IMG/VR virus record: IMGVR_UViG_3300018421_000195
Location: 1 to 24,772 of that record
Reading direction: 5' to 3' (one strand)
Length of the DNA stretch: 24,772 bases
Origin: a virus
A program made the position numbers and the translations under genes. This document shows, piece by piece, positions 18,401-24,772 of this stretch. The stretch's first letter is position 1. The number at the start of each line of letters is the position of its first letter. Under the pieces are notes generated by a model that was given only the letters and a program-made list of their open reading frames with translations, ran no database searches and was not told the DNA's origin.

Positions 18401-20813
18401 GTTAAGTAAGTATAGAGATGGAATTTGGGGTCCAAGTTACATACAAAACATTTCAACAACATTAGATGTAAACAATGCAACTCTAACAGTTGTAGATAGT
18501 ACAGGCATTTTGCCTGGAATGTCTGTTGAAGTTACTTCTGGTTCTGGAGAATTAGTATCGGAAACTTTTGTTGAGAGTGTTCCCAATTTAACCAGTGTTG
18601 TTCTTACAAAGCAACCACAAACTTCTGGAAATGCAGTTTTAGAGTTTAGAGGAGTTGAATATTCAGAAAGTGTAACAAGATCTTCAACTAATTTAAAAAT
18701 TAGAATTAGTGATAGTACACCAGATTTATACTACTATTGTGCTACATCATCGGCGGATCATGCCAATGAGGGTGGGTTTGATAATGAAGAAAATGTACTA
18801 ACGATTGATACCAATAATCCAAAAACTTTTGGAGCAGGATTATCAGTAACCGTAAATGATATTAGTTCCACTGACGTCATCTCATTAGACATTAATACAG
18901 GAAGACTAATATCATCCTTGTTTGAAACACAAAATGCTACAATTGAAAATGCTACATTTGGCACCAATTTAAGTTCACCTAGTGGAACTATTGATGATTT
19001 AACATGTTCTTCTATTACATCCAGTTCTACTTTAGCGTTAACAGCTAATAATTTTAGTATTGTTTCTGATATTTCAATTGGAACCTCAATTGACACGAAA
19101 ATTACTATTCAGTCATCAACTGGAAATATTACAACTTCTGGAATTTTAAAAACTACTGATTCTATCAATATTAATGACAAAATTGTTATCACAGATAATA
19201 ATATTTCAACCTCCACTGGAAATGATGTTCTACTAACTCCATCAACAGGAAGAGTTGCAAAAGTAAATACAACCTCCGCTCTTACAATTCCTTCAGGAAC
19301 TACAGCACAAAGACCAACTACAGGAATTGTTGAAAATGGATCTATTCGTTTCAATACTGAAAGTGGTCAATATGAAGGATATAGTGCTGCTACTTCTTCG
19401 TGGTCATCTCTTGGCGGAGTAAGAGACCTTGATGGCAATACTTATATCGCAGCAGAATCTTCTGTTGGAGCAAATGACAATACACTATATTTCTTTAATG
19501 ATGGAAACAATACTGTAAGTGTTACTCCAAACTATTTACAGTTTGTTAATGTTAAAAAGATTCGCTCCATTAACACAACCGCTCCAGCATATACAGAGTA
19601 TGCTACAAACACTCAAGTCAATGCTGGTGATTATGTAAAGTATAGAAATAATATTTACGAAGTAACACAATCTGGTCAAACAGGAACTTCTGGTAACGAA
19701 CCAACACATACTAGTGGAGCAGCATTAAACGGAACTGCAGAATTAACTTGGTCAACTACAGCAGTTGCTCCAATTACATTTGAAGAAACCGAAGAAGTTC
19801 GTATCGATCCTCTTGGATTTACTGATCTGGTTGTCAATGCTGAACTAAGATTTAGTAACAATGTAATCTCCACAGATCTTAATGATCTTATTGTCAGACC
19901 AAATACTGGCAAAAAAGTAACCATTGATACCAATACATCTTTGGTTGTCCCAGTTGGCGATAGCAATCAGAGAGGTGTTGCTACACAAGGATCTATTCGT
20001 TTCAACACAACCACATTTACTTATGAGGGTTATGATGGAACAAACTGGGGTTCTCTTGGTGGCGTTAAAGATGTTGACCAGAACACATATATTATTCCAG
20101 AACTATCTCCTGGATCAAATGAAAATGTTTTGTTCTTCTACAATAATGGGACAAATACAATTCGATTGACAGAATCTTCGTTGGAATTTACCAACATTGA
20201 TTCAATTACATCAGTAAACAACAATATTGATATTGAAGCGCAGACTGTTACCTTCAACAATCTTGCCGCTACCATTGATACATCTGGAACATCGTCATTC
20301 ATTCACACAACTAAAGACAATCTAGATCTTGGTCTTGCGGTTGGTATAAATGTTGATCCTCTTCTGAGACTAGATACTAATGGAGATATCTATGTAAACA
20401 AAGCATTTGGAACAGGTTCTTTTGATGGTTTAAAACTAATCAATAGTTCCTTTGATACTTTTGAACTTTCAGATCTAAGAATTAACACCCAGGATATTCA
20501 ACTTATCAAGGGTGGTACTAATTCTGGTGCGGCAGTTCTTTATGATCCATCAGTTGACACTGGTTCCAGAGTAACGGTTTCTGTTTACAATCAGACAACT
20601 GGTGATAAAGAAATGATTGAGTATCATGTAACTGATAAAGGAAGTGATATCTTCCATTCAGATATCAGCAACTTGATTACTGGTGTAAATCTGGTGACAC
20701 CAGTATTTGACTTTGATGCTGGCAATAATGTAAGAGTTACATTTACACTTACAGATTTGACCATTGGCGATGTTGTAAATATTACAGTAGTATCAAACAC
20801 ATTCAAGAAGTAA
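15477..20813 (+). CDS. Multi-module tail or baseplate-attached structural protein with cupredoxin-like domains
   Basis: A 1778-residue protein. The start (MPAIQVARTDTFETQRVKIN) is typical of large cyanomyovirus structural proteins; its KIN and LGDG spacing faintly recalls the N-terminal wedge-binding segments of T4 gp9 and gp10. Then follow glycine-rich GSGYT-type repeats (nt 15780-16210), a cupredoxin-like domain (16215-16560), more glycine repeats, GM-type repeats (16956-17205, 17202-17393, 17682-17907), a second split cupredoxin-like domain (about 18280-18800), a beta-rich stretch, two SIRFN/YEGY/LGG modules (19279-19572, 19939-20217) flanking a CBM-like module (19582-19758), and a beta-rich C-terminus. 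The start overlaps the upstream gene by 23 bases; the stop is one base from the next ATG. It probably forms an elongated appendage on the baseplate. A structural role is likely; the exact function is unknown. Confidence 0.85.
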   Translation: MPAIQVARTDTFETQRVKINQIGAQIFDVTQGGSDLATGNLKLGDGTRTAPSLAFTSDASLGIYKPQDGYFGYVYSGRKLLDISPETFISYQDIVLQQKIIDGSTLSLNSGGSNYDPGVYSNISLTGGTGFGALSNITVVDYSGTITNSGANYTPGSYVLVPLDGGNGTGAEASFVIDDIDGDILDVGNGYIPGVYPAVPLTGGSGTGAEAEITITGTVSITTTVSNAGTGYTDGSYPAVLLFNEPTQTFTVTVIANPGSAPPDNVYQIDGNTQATLSLTKGNTYWFDVSDASNAEHPFVLQLSDGSPLPADQYAISQNGSGGNSGSYIELVIKPDATESQLKYDCAVHPNMGAGINLSTGTLGDYGNGAVAQIDVSSGSVTNFTIVTAGDDYKTSDILRIGTDILGFGNGFSATITNITYDGIVSAITVTDPGQNYAIDDVLSFSNTSIGGTGSGFSYTVTTNPGILTEITLSQYGTGYQLNDVLFLPEEVTNVSTSLNGSIDGLTTTLSTGSTNITVTDTAGISAGMIVFTQQGSTGTLDPETVVQSVVSSTVIELSLAPTGDGAATLSFNTQEPSSSITLPSTAGIFVGYEIVKLSGSGVLDANTTVTSVDTNTNIIGLSANALVPGPVVLEFVPPYGKVTQRAEYTIQDLGTVSSVTLSDGGIGYSELDNLSVNPLDLTQDITYLVTNKNIQTLTFNPPLSAGTISVGDEVRLSDRDVVTFTIDTSPILNPTTVGPLSTTLSNSSATITVSNTSGISAGMLVAQDSNDTGLLDFATTVLSVDSSTTLTLSLTPIVSGAANLTFATNESGSYNNIASSSSGSGTGATFNVVRSPDGVVATVQLNSGGKFYLQNDTITISGSDVGGSSPTHDIVLTVSSVLELQNSTVYETILSGSDISGIRIDAGTYADSDEIYIPSSGLTTYPIDTASVILYRFFLDVGSGEEYNPIITLYSGNTYNFDFSDSSNIGHVFSLSKYRDGIWGPSYIQNISTTLDVNNATLTVVDSTGILPGMSVEVTSGSGELVSETFVESVPNLTSVVLTKQPQTSGNAVLEFRGVEYSESVTRSSTNLKIRISDSTPDLYYYCATSSADHANEGGFDNEENVLTIDTNNPKTFGAGLSVTVNDISSTDVISLDINTGRLISSLFETQNATIENATFGTNLSSPSGTIDDLTCSSITSSSTLALTANNFSIVSDISIGTSIDTKITIQSSTGNITTSGILKTTDSININDKIVITDNNISTSTGNDVLLTPSTGRVAKVNTTSALTIPSGTTAQRPTTGIVENGSIRFNTESGQYEGYSAATSSWSSLGGVRDLDGNTYIAAESSVGANDNTLYFFNDGNNTVSVTPNYLQFVNVKKIRSINTTAPAYTEYATNTQVNAGDYVKYRNNIYEVTQSGQTGTSGNEPTHTSGAALNGTAELTWSTTAVAPITFEETEEVRIDPLGFTDLVVNAELRFSNNVISTDLNDLIVRPNTGKKVTIDTNTSLVVPVGDSNQRGVATQGSIRFNTTTFTYEGYDGTNWGSLGGVKDVDQNTYIIPELSPGSNENVLFFYNNGTNTIRLTESSLEFTNIDSITSVNNNIDIEAQTVTFNNLAATIDTSGTSSFIHTTKDNLDLGLAVGINVDPLLRLDTNGDIYVNKAFGTGSFDGLKLINSSFDTFELSDLRINTQDIQLIKGGTNSGAAVLYDPSVDTGSRVTVSVYNQTTGDKEMIEYHVTDKGSDIFHSDISNLITGVNLVTPVFDFDAGNNVRVTFTLTDLTIGDVVNITVVSNTFKK
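16215..16560 (+). other. Cupredoxin-like domain with complete type 1 copper ligand pattern
   Basis: This lies within the 1778-residue tail protein, about residues 247-361. A beta-strand pattern with GNTYWFDVSD is followed by His297 in AEHPFVL and, 49 residues later, by YDCAVHPNMG with Cys346, His349 and Met352. The C-x2-H-x2-M spacing equals that of amicyanin, and a His about 40-50 residues earlier is the usual first ligand. The fold and copper binding are inferred from this pattern only. Confidence 0.6.
16956..17907 (+). repeat. GM-type protein repeats (three of four copies in this gene)
   Basis: About 60-80-residue units with the pattern: strand, D/NT-x-GI-x-x-GM (or GY), then G-x-L-x-x-x-T-x-V-x-SV, T-x-L-x-LS, and a G-A-x-L-x-F end. 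Copies lie at 16956-17205, 17202-17393 and 17682-17907; a fourth at about 18443-18655 sits inside a cupredoxin-like domain. A weaker relative is in the gp7-like protein (1275-1435). They are diverged at the DNA level. Confidence 0.6.
18280..18800 (+). other. Second cupredoxin-like domain, interrupted by a GM repeat
   Basis: GNTYNFDFSDSSNIGHVFSL parallels the first copy's GNTYWFDVSD and AEHPFVL, with His972 in the first-ligand position. About 70 residues of GM-type repeat (nt 18443-18655) intervene before the LYYYC strand with Cys1088. The expected C-x2-H-x2-M is replaced by C-x6-H-x2-E (His1095, Glu1098), so a normal type 1 copper site is unlikely. Confidence 0.45.
19279..19572 (+). repeat. 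SIRFN/YEGY module, copy 1
   Basis: About 98 residues: a proline-rich lead, NGSIRFNTES, YEGY, SLGGVRDLDGNTYIA, then N-x-LYFFNDG and a strand ending LQFVN. It matches copy 2 (19939-20217) along its whole length at the protein level. The SIRFNT-x-x-x-x-YEGY-x-x-x-W-x-SLGG pattern is common in phage tail fibre shafts. Confidence 0.7.
19582..19758 (+). other. CBM-like module between the two SIRFN modules
   Basis: VNAGDYVKYRNNIYEV, then GQTGTSG, EPTHTSG, LNGTAELTW: the layout of small carbohydrate-binding-type modules in phage fibres (exposed aromatics, G-T-G, P-TH, NG). Related copies are at about 21918-22110 and 22926-23080. Sugar binding is inferred. Confidence 0.5.
19939..20217 (+). repeat. 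SIRFN/YEGY module, copy 2
   Basis: Matches copy 1 (19279-19572): QGSIRFNTTT, YEGYDGTNWGSLGGVKDVD, NTYI, then N-x-LFFYNNG and LEFTNI. The two copies lie in the same order and orientation with one CBM-like module between them, consistent with an internal duplication. Confidence 0.7.
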
Positions 20814-20814
20814 A

Positions 20815-21321
20815 ATGGCAGTAAATCTAAGAACTTACGATTCAGTTGGCGGATTTTCTGTCAACAACACAACTTTGGTTAACGAGCTCAAAGACATCAA
20901 AAACGCAAATACAGTTGAAGTAAAAAATAGTTATTTTAATGATGCTTCTACAACTAAGTATATTTTAAGAGGAACAAATACATCAGTTCTTTCTACAAAT
21001 GATGTTGGAGAGCAAATTATCATTCCATCATCAACAATTAATTTTATTACAGCAAACATTGCTGGTGTGAATGATAGTGGTGGAGGAAGTTATTCCTTGA
21101 AGATCGAAAGCGCAGTAACTTGCTCTGCTGCTGGAGACGTTCAAGTCTTATCATCACTCACAACTATTATTAAAGATAGTATTCCAACAGGAGAAACTTG
21201 GGAAGCAGTTCCATATGATAGTGGGGCAGCAAACAGATTTAGTTATTCTACAACAAGAGCAGGAACTGTGACCGAAATCAACTGGGTCGCATCAGTAGAG
21301 GTAGTCTCTGTTTCTTGGTGA
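20815..21321 (+). CDS. Small tail structural protein of unknown role
   Basis: A 168-residue protein whose ATG follows the previous stop by one base (TAA-A-ATG), so the two are probably co-translated; AGAAG just upstream can serve as ribosome site. It starts MAVNLRTYDSVGGFSVNN and ends in a beta-rich part with SSLTTIIKDSIP, ANRFSYSTTRAGT, INWVASVEVVSVSW. It has no signal peptide, membrane segment or catalytic motif. The beta-rich C-terminal half could be a fibre head or an adaptor. Proteins of this type recur among cyanomyovirus tail genes, but I cannot tie it to a specific T4 gene product. Confidence 0.8.
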   Translation: MAVNLRTYDSVGGFSVNNTTLVNELKDIKNANTVEVKNSYFNDASTTKYILRGTNTSVLSTNDVGEQIIIPSSTINFITANIAGVNDSGGGSYSLKIESAVTCSAAGDVQVLSSLTTIIKDSIPTGETWEAVPYDSGAANRFSYSTTRAGTVTEINWVASVEVVSVSW

Positions 21322-21325
21322 TATA

Positions 21326-21360
21326 ACTAAATAGATAAAGGTTATAAACTAAGGCGGGAG
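21326..21360 (+). promoter_or_regulatory. Late-promoter-like motif and ribosome site before the last gene
   Basis: CTAAATA (21327-21333, within ACTAAATA as at 7094-7101) lies 39 bases upstream of ATG 21372, and GGCGGGAG (21353-21360) lies 11 bases upstream. The 50-base gap has no hairpin terminator. Promoter activity is inferred from position and from the shared motif. Confidence 0.5.
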
Positions 21361-21371
21361 CACCTAGTAAA

Positions 21372-22721
21372 ATGAGTTTTAAGTTCAACTCTGACAGGGA
21401 AAGAATTAGTGGCGTCAATCCACAAATCGTTGGAAGTAACGAAACTACGATTAGGATTGGTTCTGGTTCGGATGAGATTGAAGTCCTAAGGGCTCAAAAA
21501 GATTCTGTTACTGGATTGCCTCGTGTTGGTATCAATAGAACTGGAAGACGAGTAGAAAGTATATCCGTAAATGAGAATCAAGGTGGTTCTGGTTATACCC
21601 TGGTTCCTGATGTAACTCTAAGTGCTCCAGATCTTAGTGACGGTGTTCAGGCTCTCGCTTCAGCAGTTATTAGTAATGGTTCTGTTGTTGCTATTATTGT
21701 TGACAATCCTGGTGATGGTTATCTTACTGCTCCAACAGTAACTATCACTGGAGGTAATGGTTCTGGTGCTGCAGCGACTGCCAATCTAGACACAGTTGAT
21801 TATGAATTGGATATCAATGGTGCTATTAGAACTTCTACATCTATCATTTCAGATACGGCAAGAATTCTAAACCTAGATATTGACAACTTTGTTACTCCAG
21901 ATGCCGATATTAGAGCTCCATATTTAAAAACATGGGCAAACGGAACTGGAATTCTTTGGGTTCCAAACGTCATTCTTCAAGTTGGTGCTTACAGATATTA
22001 TGGTCAAAACATCTATGAAGTTGTAACTGCTGGTCAAACTGGAACAACTCCACCAACACACACTCAAGGCACTGCCACTAACGGTGAAGCTGAGTTAATG
22101 CATATTGGTTATCGTGTAGATGACACTAATGCTGGACATTATGGTATTACTGGCGATAGTGGTGTTTTCCCAAGATCCATTACACCACAATTAGGAGACC
22201 GATCAAATAAAATTGCCACTACAGAATATGTTCTGAACTTGGCAACAAATGATGTTGGTGGTCGTATTTATGTTTCTCAACAAATTGGTAGTGATAACAA
22301 CGATGGTCGCTCTGCTGTAAATCCAGTTAGAACTATTAAGAAGGCAGCGCAGTTAGCTTGGCAAACTCCTGGGGTAAAAGAATCTATTATTATTTCTGGT
22401 GGTGACTATGTAGAAGATAACCCAATTTCTCTGCCACCAGATTGTTCTATTGTTGGTGATAACCTTCGTCTGGTTATTATTAGACCAGCAAACCCACGCA
22501 AACACATGATGAAGTTTGGTGATAAGAACTACGTCATTGGTGTTACTTATAGAGACCAAATTGATAGTGCTGGAGATCCTGTGGCAACATGGGATTATGC
22601 CATGGTCTTTGATGATAAACAAAGAATCTACTACGACTCAACAACTGGTGGAGATTTTGAGAGAGATTTTCCAGTAGGTCATCAAATTTTTGGACCAGAT
22701 AAAATCAGAGTTGCATTCTAG
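21372..22721 (+). CDS. Tail-fibre-like protein, N-terminal part, ended by an in-frame TAG
   Basis: 449 residues up to TAG at 22719-22721, after which the same frame stays open to the window edge. The N-terminus (MSFKFNSDRERISGVNP, then VGINRTGRRVE) is the usual start of a large cyanomyovirus fibre-type protein. Next come two GSGYT/DGYLTAP glycine-rich repeats (nt 21558-21800), a CBM-like module (21918-22110: NIYEVVTAGQTG, PTHTQG, TNGEAEL), the fibre motif GDRSNKIATTEYV (about 22194-22232), and the first coils of a right-handed beta-helix (from about 22260: GSDNNDGRS, RTIKKAAQLA, IIISGGDYVEDNPI, CSIVGDNLR). The stop lies inside the helix region, not at a natural domain end, so the 449-residue product looks truncated. 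A CTAAATA motif and GGCGGGAG precede the start. Confidence 0.75.
   Translation: MSFKFNSDRERISGVNPQIVGSNETTIRIGSGSDEIEVLRAQKDSVTGLPRVGINRTGRRVESISVNENQGGSGYTLVPDVTLSAPDLSDGVQALASAVISNGSVVAIIVDNPGDGYLTAPTVTITGGNGSGAAATANLDTVDYELDINGAIRTSTSIISDTARILNLDIDNFVTPDADIRAPYLKTWANGTGILWVPNVILQVGAYRYYGQNIYEVVTAGQTGTTPPTHTQGTATNGEAELMHIGYRVDDTNAGHYGITGDSGVFPRSITPQLGDRSNKIATTEYVLNLATNDVGGRIYVSQQIGSDNNDGRSAVNPVRTIKKAAQLAWQTPGVKESIIISGGDYVEDNPISLPPDCSIVGDNLRLVIIRPANPRKHMMKFGDKNYVIGVTYRDQIDSAGDPVATWDYAMVFDDKQRIYYDSTTGGDFERDFPVGHQIFGPDKIRVAF
21918..22110 (+). other. CBM-like module upstream of the amber codon
   Basis: Pattern VGAYRYYGQNIYEV, AGQTGTTPPTHTQG, TNGEAELMH. The best match is the module at 22926-23080, downstream of the TAG in the same frame (VVWANDYVYTV, AGTSGSQPPTHSSG, TNGTVDF). 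A third copy is in the neighbouring gene at 19582-19758. Confidence 0.5.
22260..22540 (+). other. Start of a parallel beta-helix (pectin-lyase-like) domain
   Basis: IYVSQQIGSDNNDGRS, PVRTIKKAAQLA, ESIIISGGDYVEDNPI and CSIVGDNLRLVIIRP follow the classic N-terminal cap of right-handed beta-helices: G-x-D-x-x-DG, P-x-x-T-I-x-x-A, I-x-I-x-x-G-x-Y-x-E, S-I-V-GD. Such domains form fibre shafts or bind and cleave polysaccharide. No catalytic residues can be assigned here. Confidence 0.7.
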
Positions 22722-24772
22722 TCAAATACTGGATTGGCAAATCTAATTCCTGGTCTGAGAGTTCGCGGTGTAAACACGGGTTCTGTTGCTGCTCTCACTG
22801 ACGTATCTTTCACCACAACTACAGGGGCAAACGCATATACATCAGGATCTGTAGATGCTGACATTGTAAGTGGTTCTTTCAACACTGGCGAAACTTTCCA
22901 ATACGGCGGAACAGGAACTGTTCCATGGGAAGCTTCTACTGCCTACACACTAGGACAAGTAGTTTGGGCAAATGATTATGTTTATACGGTAACTACCGCT
23001 GGTACTTCTGGATCTCAACCACCAACGCACTCCAGTGGTAGTGCCACAAATGGAACAGTAGATTTTGATTATCTGAGAGATGCTTATGAGTTTGTTTCTA
23101 CAGACATTCGTTCCATTAGAGCAGAAGGTGAAGTTGTATCTGTAAATGAAGATCTAGTAAGCGAACTACCAATTTCCAGAATTGATTTTGCTCTACAGGG
23201 AACAGATGCTGTAGCGACTGGTGGTTATCAATCTGAGCAATTTGGAAATGCTGAAGATCTTGGTGGTATTGTTTTCTATACGAATGCTCTAGTTGGAAGA
23301 CAAAATGTTCACGATTTCAAAGAAGGACAGGAAATTGTAATCTCTGGTCTTCCTACATCAAACCCAGATCTTTCCATGTTGAATGGAAAGCAAAGAATTT
23401 ATAAAGTATTTGAAGATGCTGATGGAAGAGCAAGAAGATTTGTAATTCCAAAGAAACTTCCATCACTGACAGATTCTAACTTTGATCCAGGTCAGTTCGC
23501 CACGGTTTCTTCATACGAGAAGTCAATTACACTAACACTTCTCAACTCTCCAAACAAATTCTCGATGGCAACTCCTACTGAAAGGAGATATCAAGATGCT
23601 TGTTTGCTAATTCGTAATAACATTGACTTTATCACAGATGAAGTTTATTTGCGTTTAGTAGCAGAATTTCCAAACCTCGTAGTTCCTGGTGGTCCTACAA
23701 AATGCCGTAGAGACATTGGACACTTTATCAATTCTGTTGTTAGAGACCTCCAGTTTGGAGGCAACTACAATGTAATTGAAGCAGCAGAATACTATGTCCA
23801 AGGAACACAAATTGGATATGTTGATACTGAAATCATCGAAACCGTAAGAGCATTTGAATATGCTAGAGAATTGATGATCTATGCGATGTGCAATTGGAGA
23901 ACTGGAAATAGAACTACAGTAGATCCAATTTACGTCCCACAGTATTCCTCTGTAACAAGATATTTTGATGACACTGTTATCACAGCAACTGCGGGATCTC
24001 CTGCATGTGATGATGTAAGATCTGCTATTGATACACTCTCATATTTGTTTGTTGATGTTCTTGCAAACAATGCATCTGGAACTGTTTTAGATGCTGCTTA
24101 TCTAATTGCTAGAAACGAGACTTTTATCGCTGAGGAAGCACTTGGATATGCTGAAGCACAATATCCTGCTTTAGGACTATCTGCTGGCGATCAGACGAAG
24201 TGTAAGAGAGATATTGGTTACATTCTAGAAGGACTTATCAGAGACCTTGTATTGGGCGGTAATGCGGGTATTGTAAATGCTGCCGAATTTTATTTCACTG
24301 GAACTGAACTCACAGGTATTCCACAGAGCGAACTTGGACCAACGATCTATGCATTCTCTAAGGTAAAAGAACTTGCCATTTTGGCAATGCGTAACTGGAA
24401 AACTGGAGATGGAACTGGTCCTGTCTATACACCAGTTTATTCTGGCACTTCTTTATTCACAGATGCCACAATTCTTGTAGATGCTGCTACACCCATTTGT
24501 GCTGGTGTTGAAAGTGCTATCACAACAGAAATGGAACTTCTAGAAGACATTCTAGATGGAACAATTTCCCCTGGTGCTACAAGCAGAACTTATGGCACTT
24601 TGCACGATACATCTTCAATTATTTCATATCCAGATTCAACAATCTATGACTCTGAGAATAAGAGAGTAACTCCAAGAGCAGACTATGATGATTATCCAAT
24701 CATTGAAGCATCACCATACACTCAGAACTCTTCTGTTATCTCTTTCCTAGGTGGTGGCGGTGCTCTGGTTGA
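22722..24772 (+). CDS. Continuation of the tail-fibre-like protein after the TAG (3' end outside window)
   Basis: Codon by codon, the frame of the 21372 gene shows no stop from 22722 to the last base, adding about 683 residues. It opens with SNTGLANLIPGLRVRG, a natural continuation of the beta-helix region. Then come a CBM-like module (22926-23080), a mixed region with DFKEGQEIVISGLP, and two RDIGY modules (23697-24090 and 24193-24576), each with paired cysteines. No good independent start is seen: the first in-frame ATG is at 23376, far inside, and the TTG at 22734 has no ribosome site. It may be produced by readthrough, be the dead half of a broken gene, or be one intact gene with a base error at 22719. 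The coding nature is strongly supported; its expression is not. Confidence 0.7.
22926..23080 (+). other. CBM-like module downstream of the amber codon
   Basis: STAYTLGQVVWANDYVYTV, AGTSGSQPPTHSSG, ATNGTVDF. It shares the order of motifs with 21918-22110 and 19582-19758. An intact domain here shows that the sequence after the TAG is still under coding constraint or was so recently. Confidence 0.5.
23697..24576 (+). repeat. Two RDIGY paired-cysteine modules
   Basis: Two units of about 125 residues (23697-24090 and 24193-24576): TKC-R/K-RDIG, hydrophobic helix, DL-x-x-GGN, AAE-x-Y, a second helix ending AM-x-NW-x-TG, Y-x-P-x-Y, then a second Cys just before a V-x-SAI helix. The same module occurs at 1737-2120 (TKCKRDLGY) and, without the first Cys, at 1035-1260 in the gp7-like protein. 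Confidence 0.7.

Noticed and set aside
18758-19354. Two - strand open frames (112 and 81 residues)
   Set aside because: Antisense to the same tail gene, with no recognisable motif; shadows of the + strand coding.
22710-22725. Programmed frameshift instead of a plain stop at 22719
   Set aside because: The frame is the same before and after the TAG and there is no slippery run, so no frame change is needed.
22722-24772. The post-TAG region as an independent gene
   Set aside because: No promoter, ribosome site or early start; it begins mid-domain, so it is better read as the continuation of the 21372 gene.

Overview
This window looks like part of the late structural (baseplate and tail-fibre) region of a T4-like cyanophage (cyanomyovirus infecting marine Synechococcus or Prochlorococcus). 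Four things support this. The DNA is AT-rich and almost wholly coding, with every credible gene on the + strand. The first two genes can be matched to T4 baseplate wedge proteins gp7 and gp8 in the T4 order. T4-type late promoter motifs (TATAAATA and CTAAATA) sit in the three real intergenic gaps. The long proteins built from repeated beta-rich modules are typical of this phage group. The assignments rest on remembered T4 and cyanophage sequences, not on a search.

Layout. Nt 1-5168 is the 3' part of a gp7-like wedge gene that is open to the left edge, so the ATG at 387 is internal. Late promoter motifs at 5164-5189 precede gene 8 (5223-7040), which ends at a strong hairpin terminator (7056-7087). 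A second promoter-like block with four ACTA-led heptads (7094-7121) and a good ribosome site lead into a giant 2712-residue structural protein (7136-15274). That is followed by a tightly packed run: a 71-residue coiled-coil protein (15284-15499), an overlapping 1778-residue multi-module tail protein (15477-20813), and a 168-residue protein (20815-21321). A third CTAAATA motif (21327-21333) precedes a tail-fibre-like gene starting at 21372, whose reading frame runs to the right edge but is broken by one in-frame TAG at 22719-22721.

How the genes work together. gp7 and gp8 form the baseplate wedge. The downstream large proteins are expected to attach to it and build the outer baseplate, fibres and host-contact surface. 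The same small modules recur across several of these proteins: glycine-rich GSGYT repeats, paired-cysteine RDIGY modules, CBM-like NIYEV/PTH/NG modules, LDGVLQ modules and GM repeats. This suggests evolution by domain shuffling.

The observations most worth a second look are the in-frame amber that splits the last gene; a cupredoxin-like domain with a complete amicyanin-type copper ligand pattern inside the 1778-residue tail protein, plus a second degenerate copy split by an inserted repeat; and the roughly 1600-residue C-terminal extension of gp7. No tRNA, CRISPR array, transposon or defence gene was seen, and there is no gene-free stretch longer than 100 bases.
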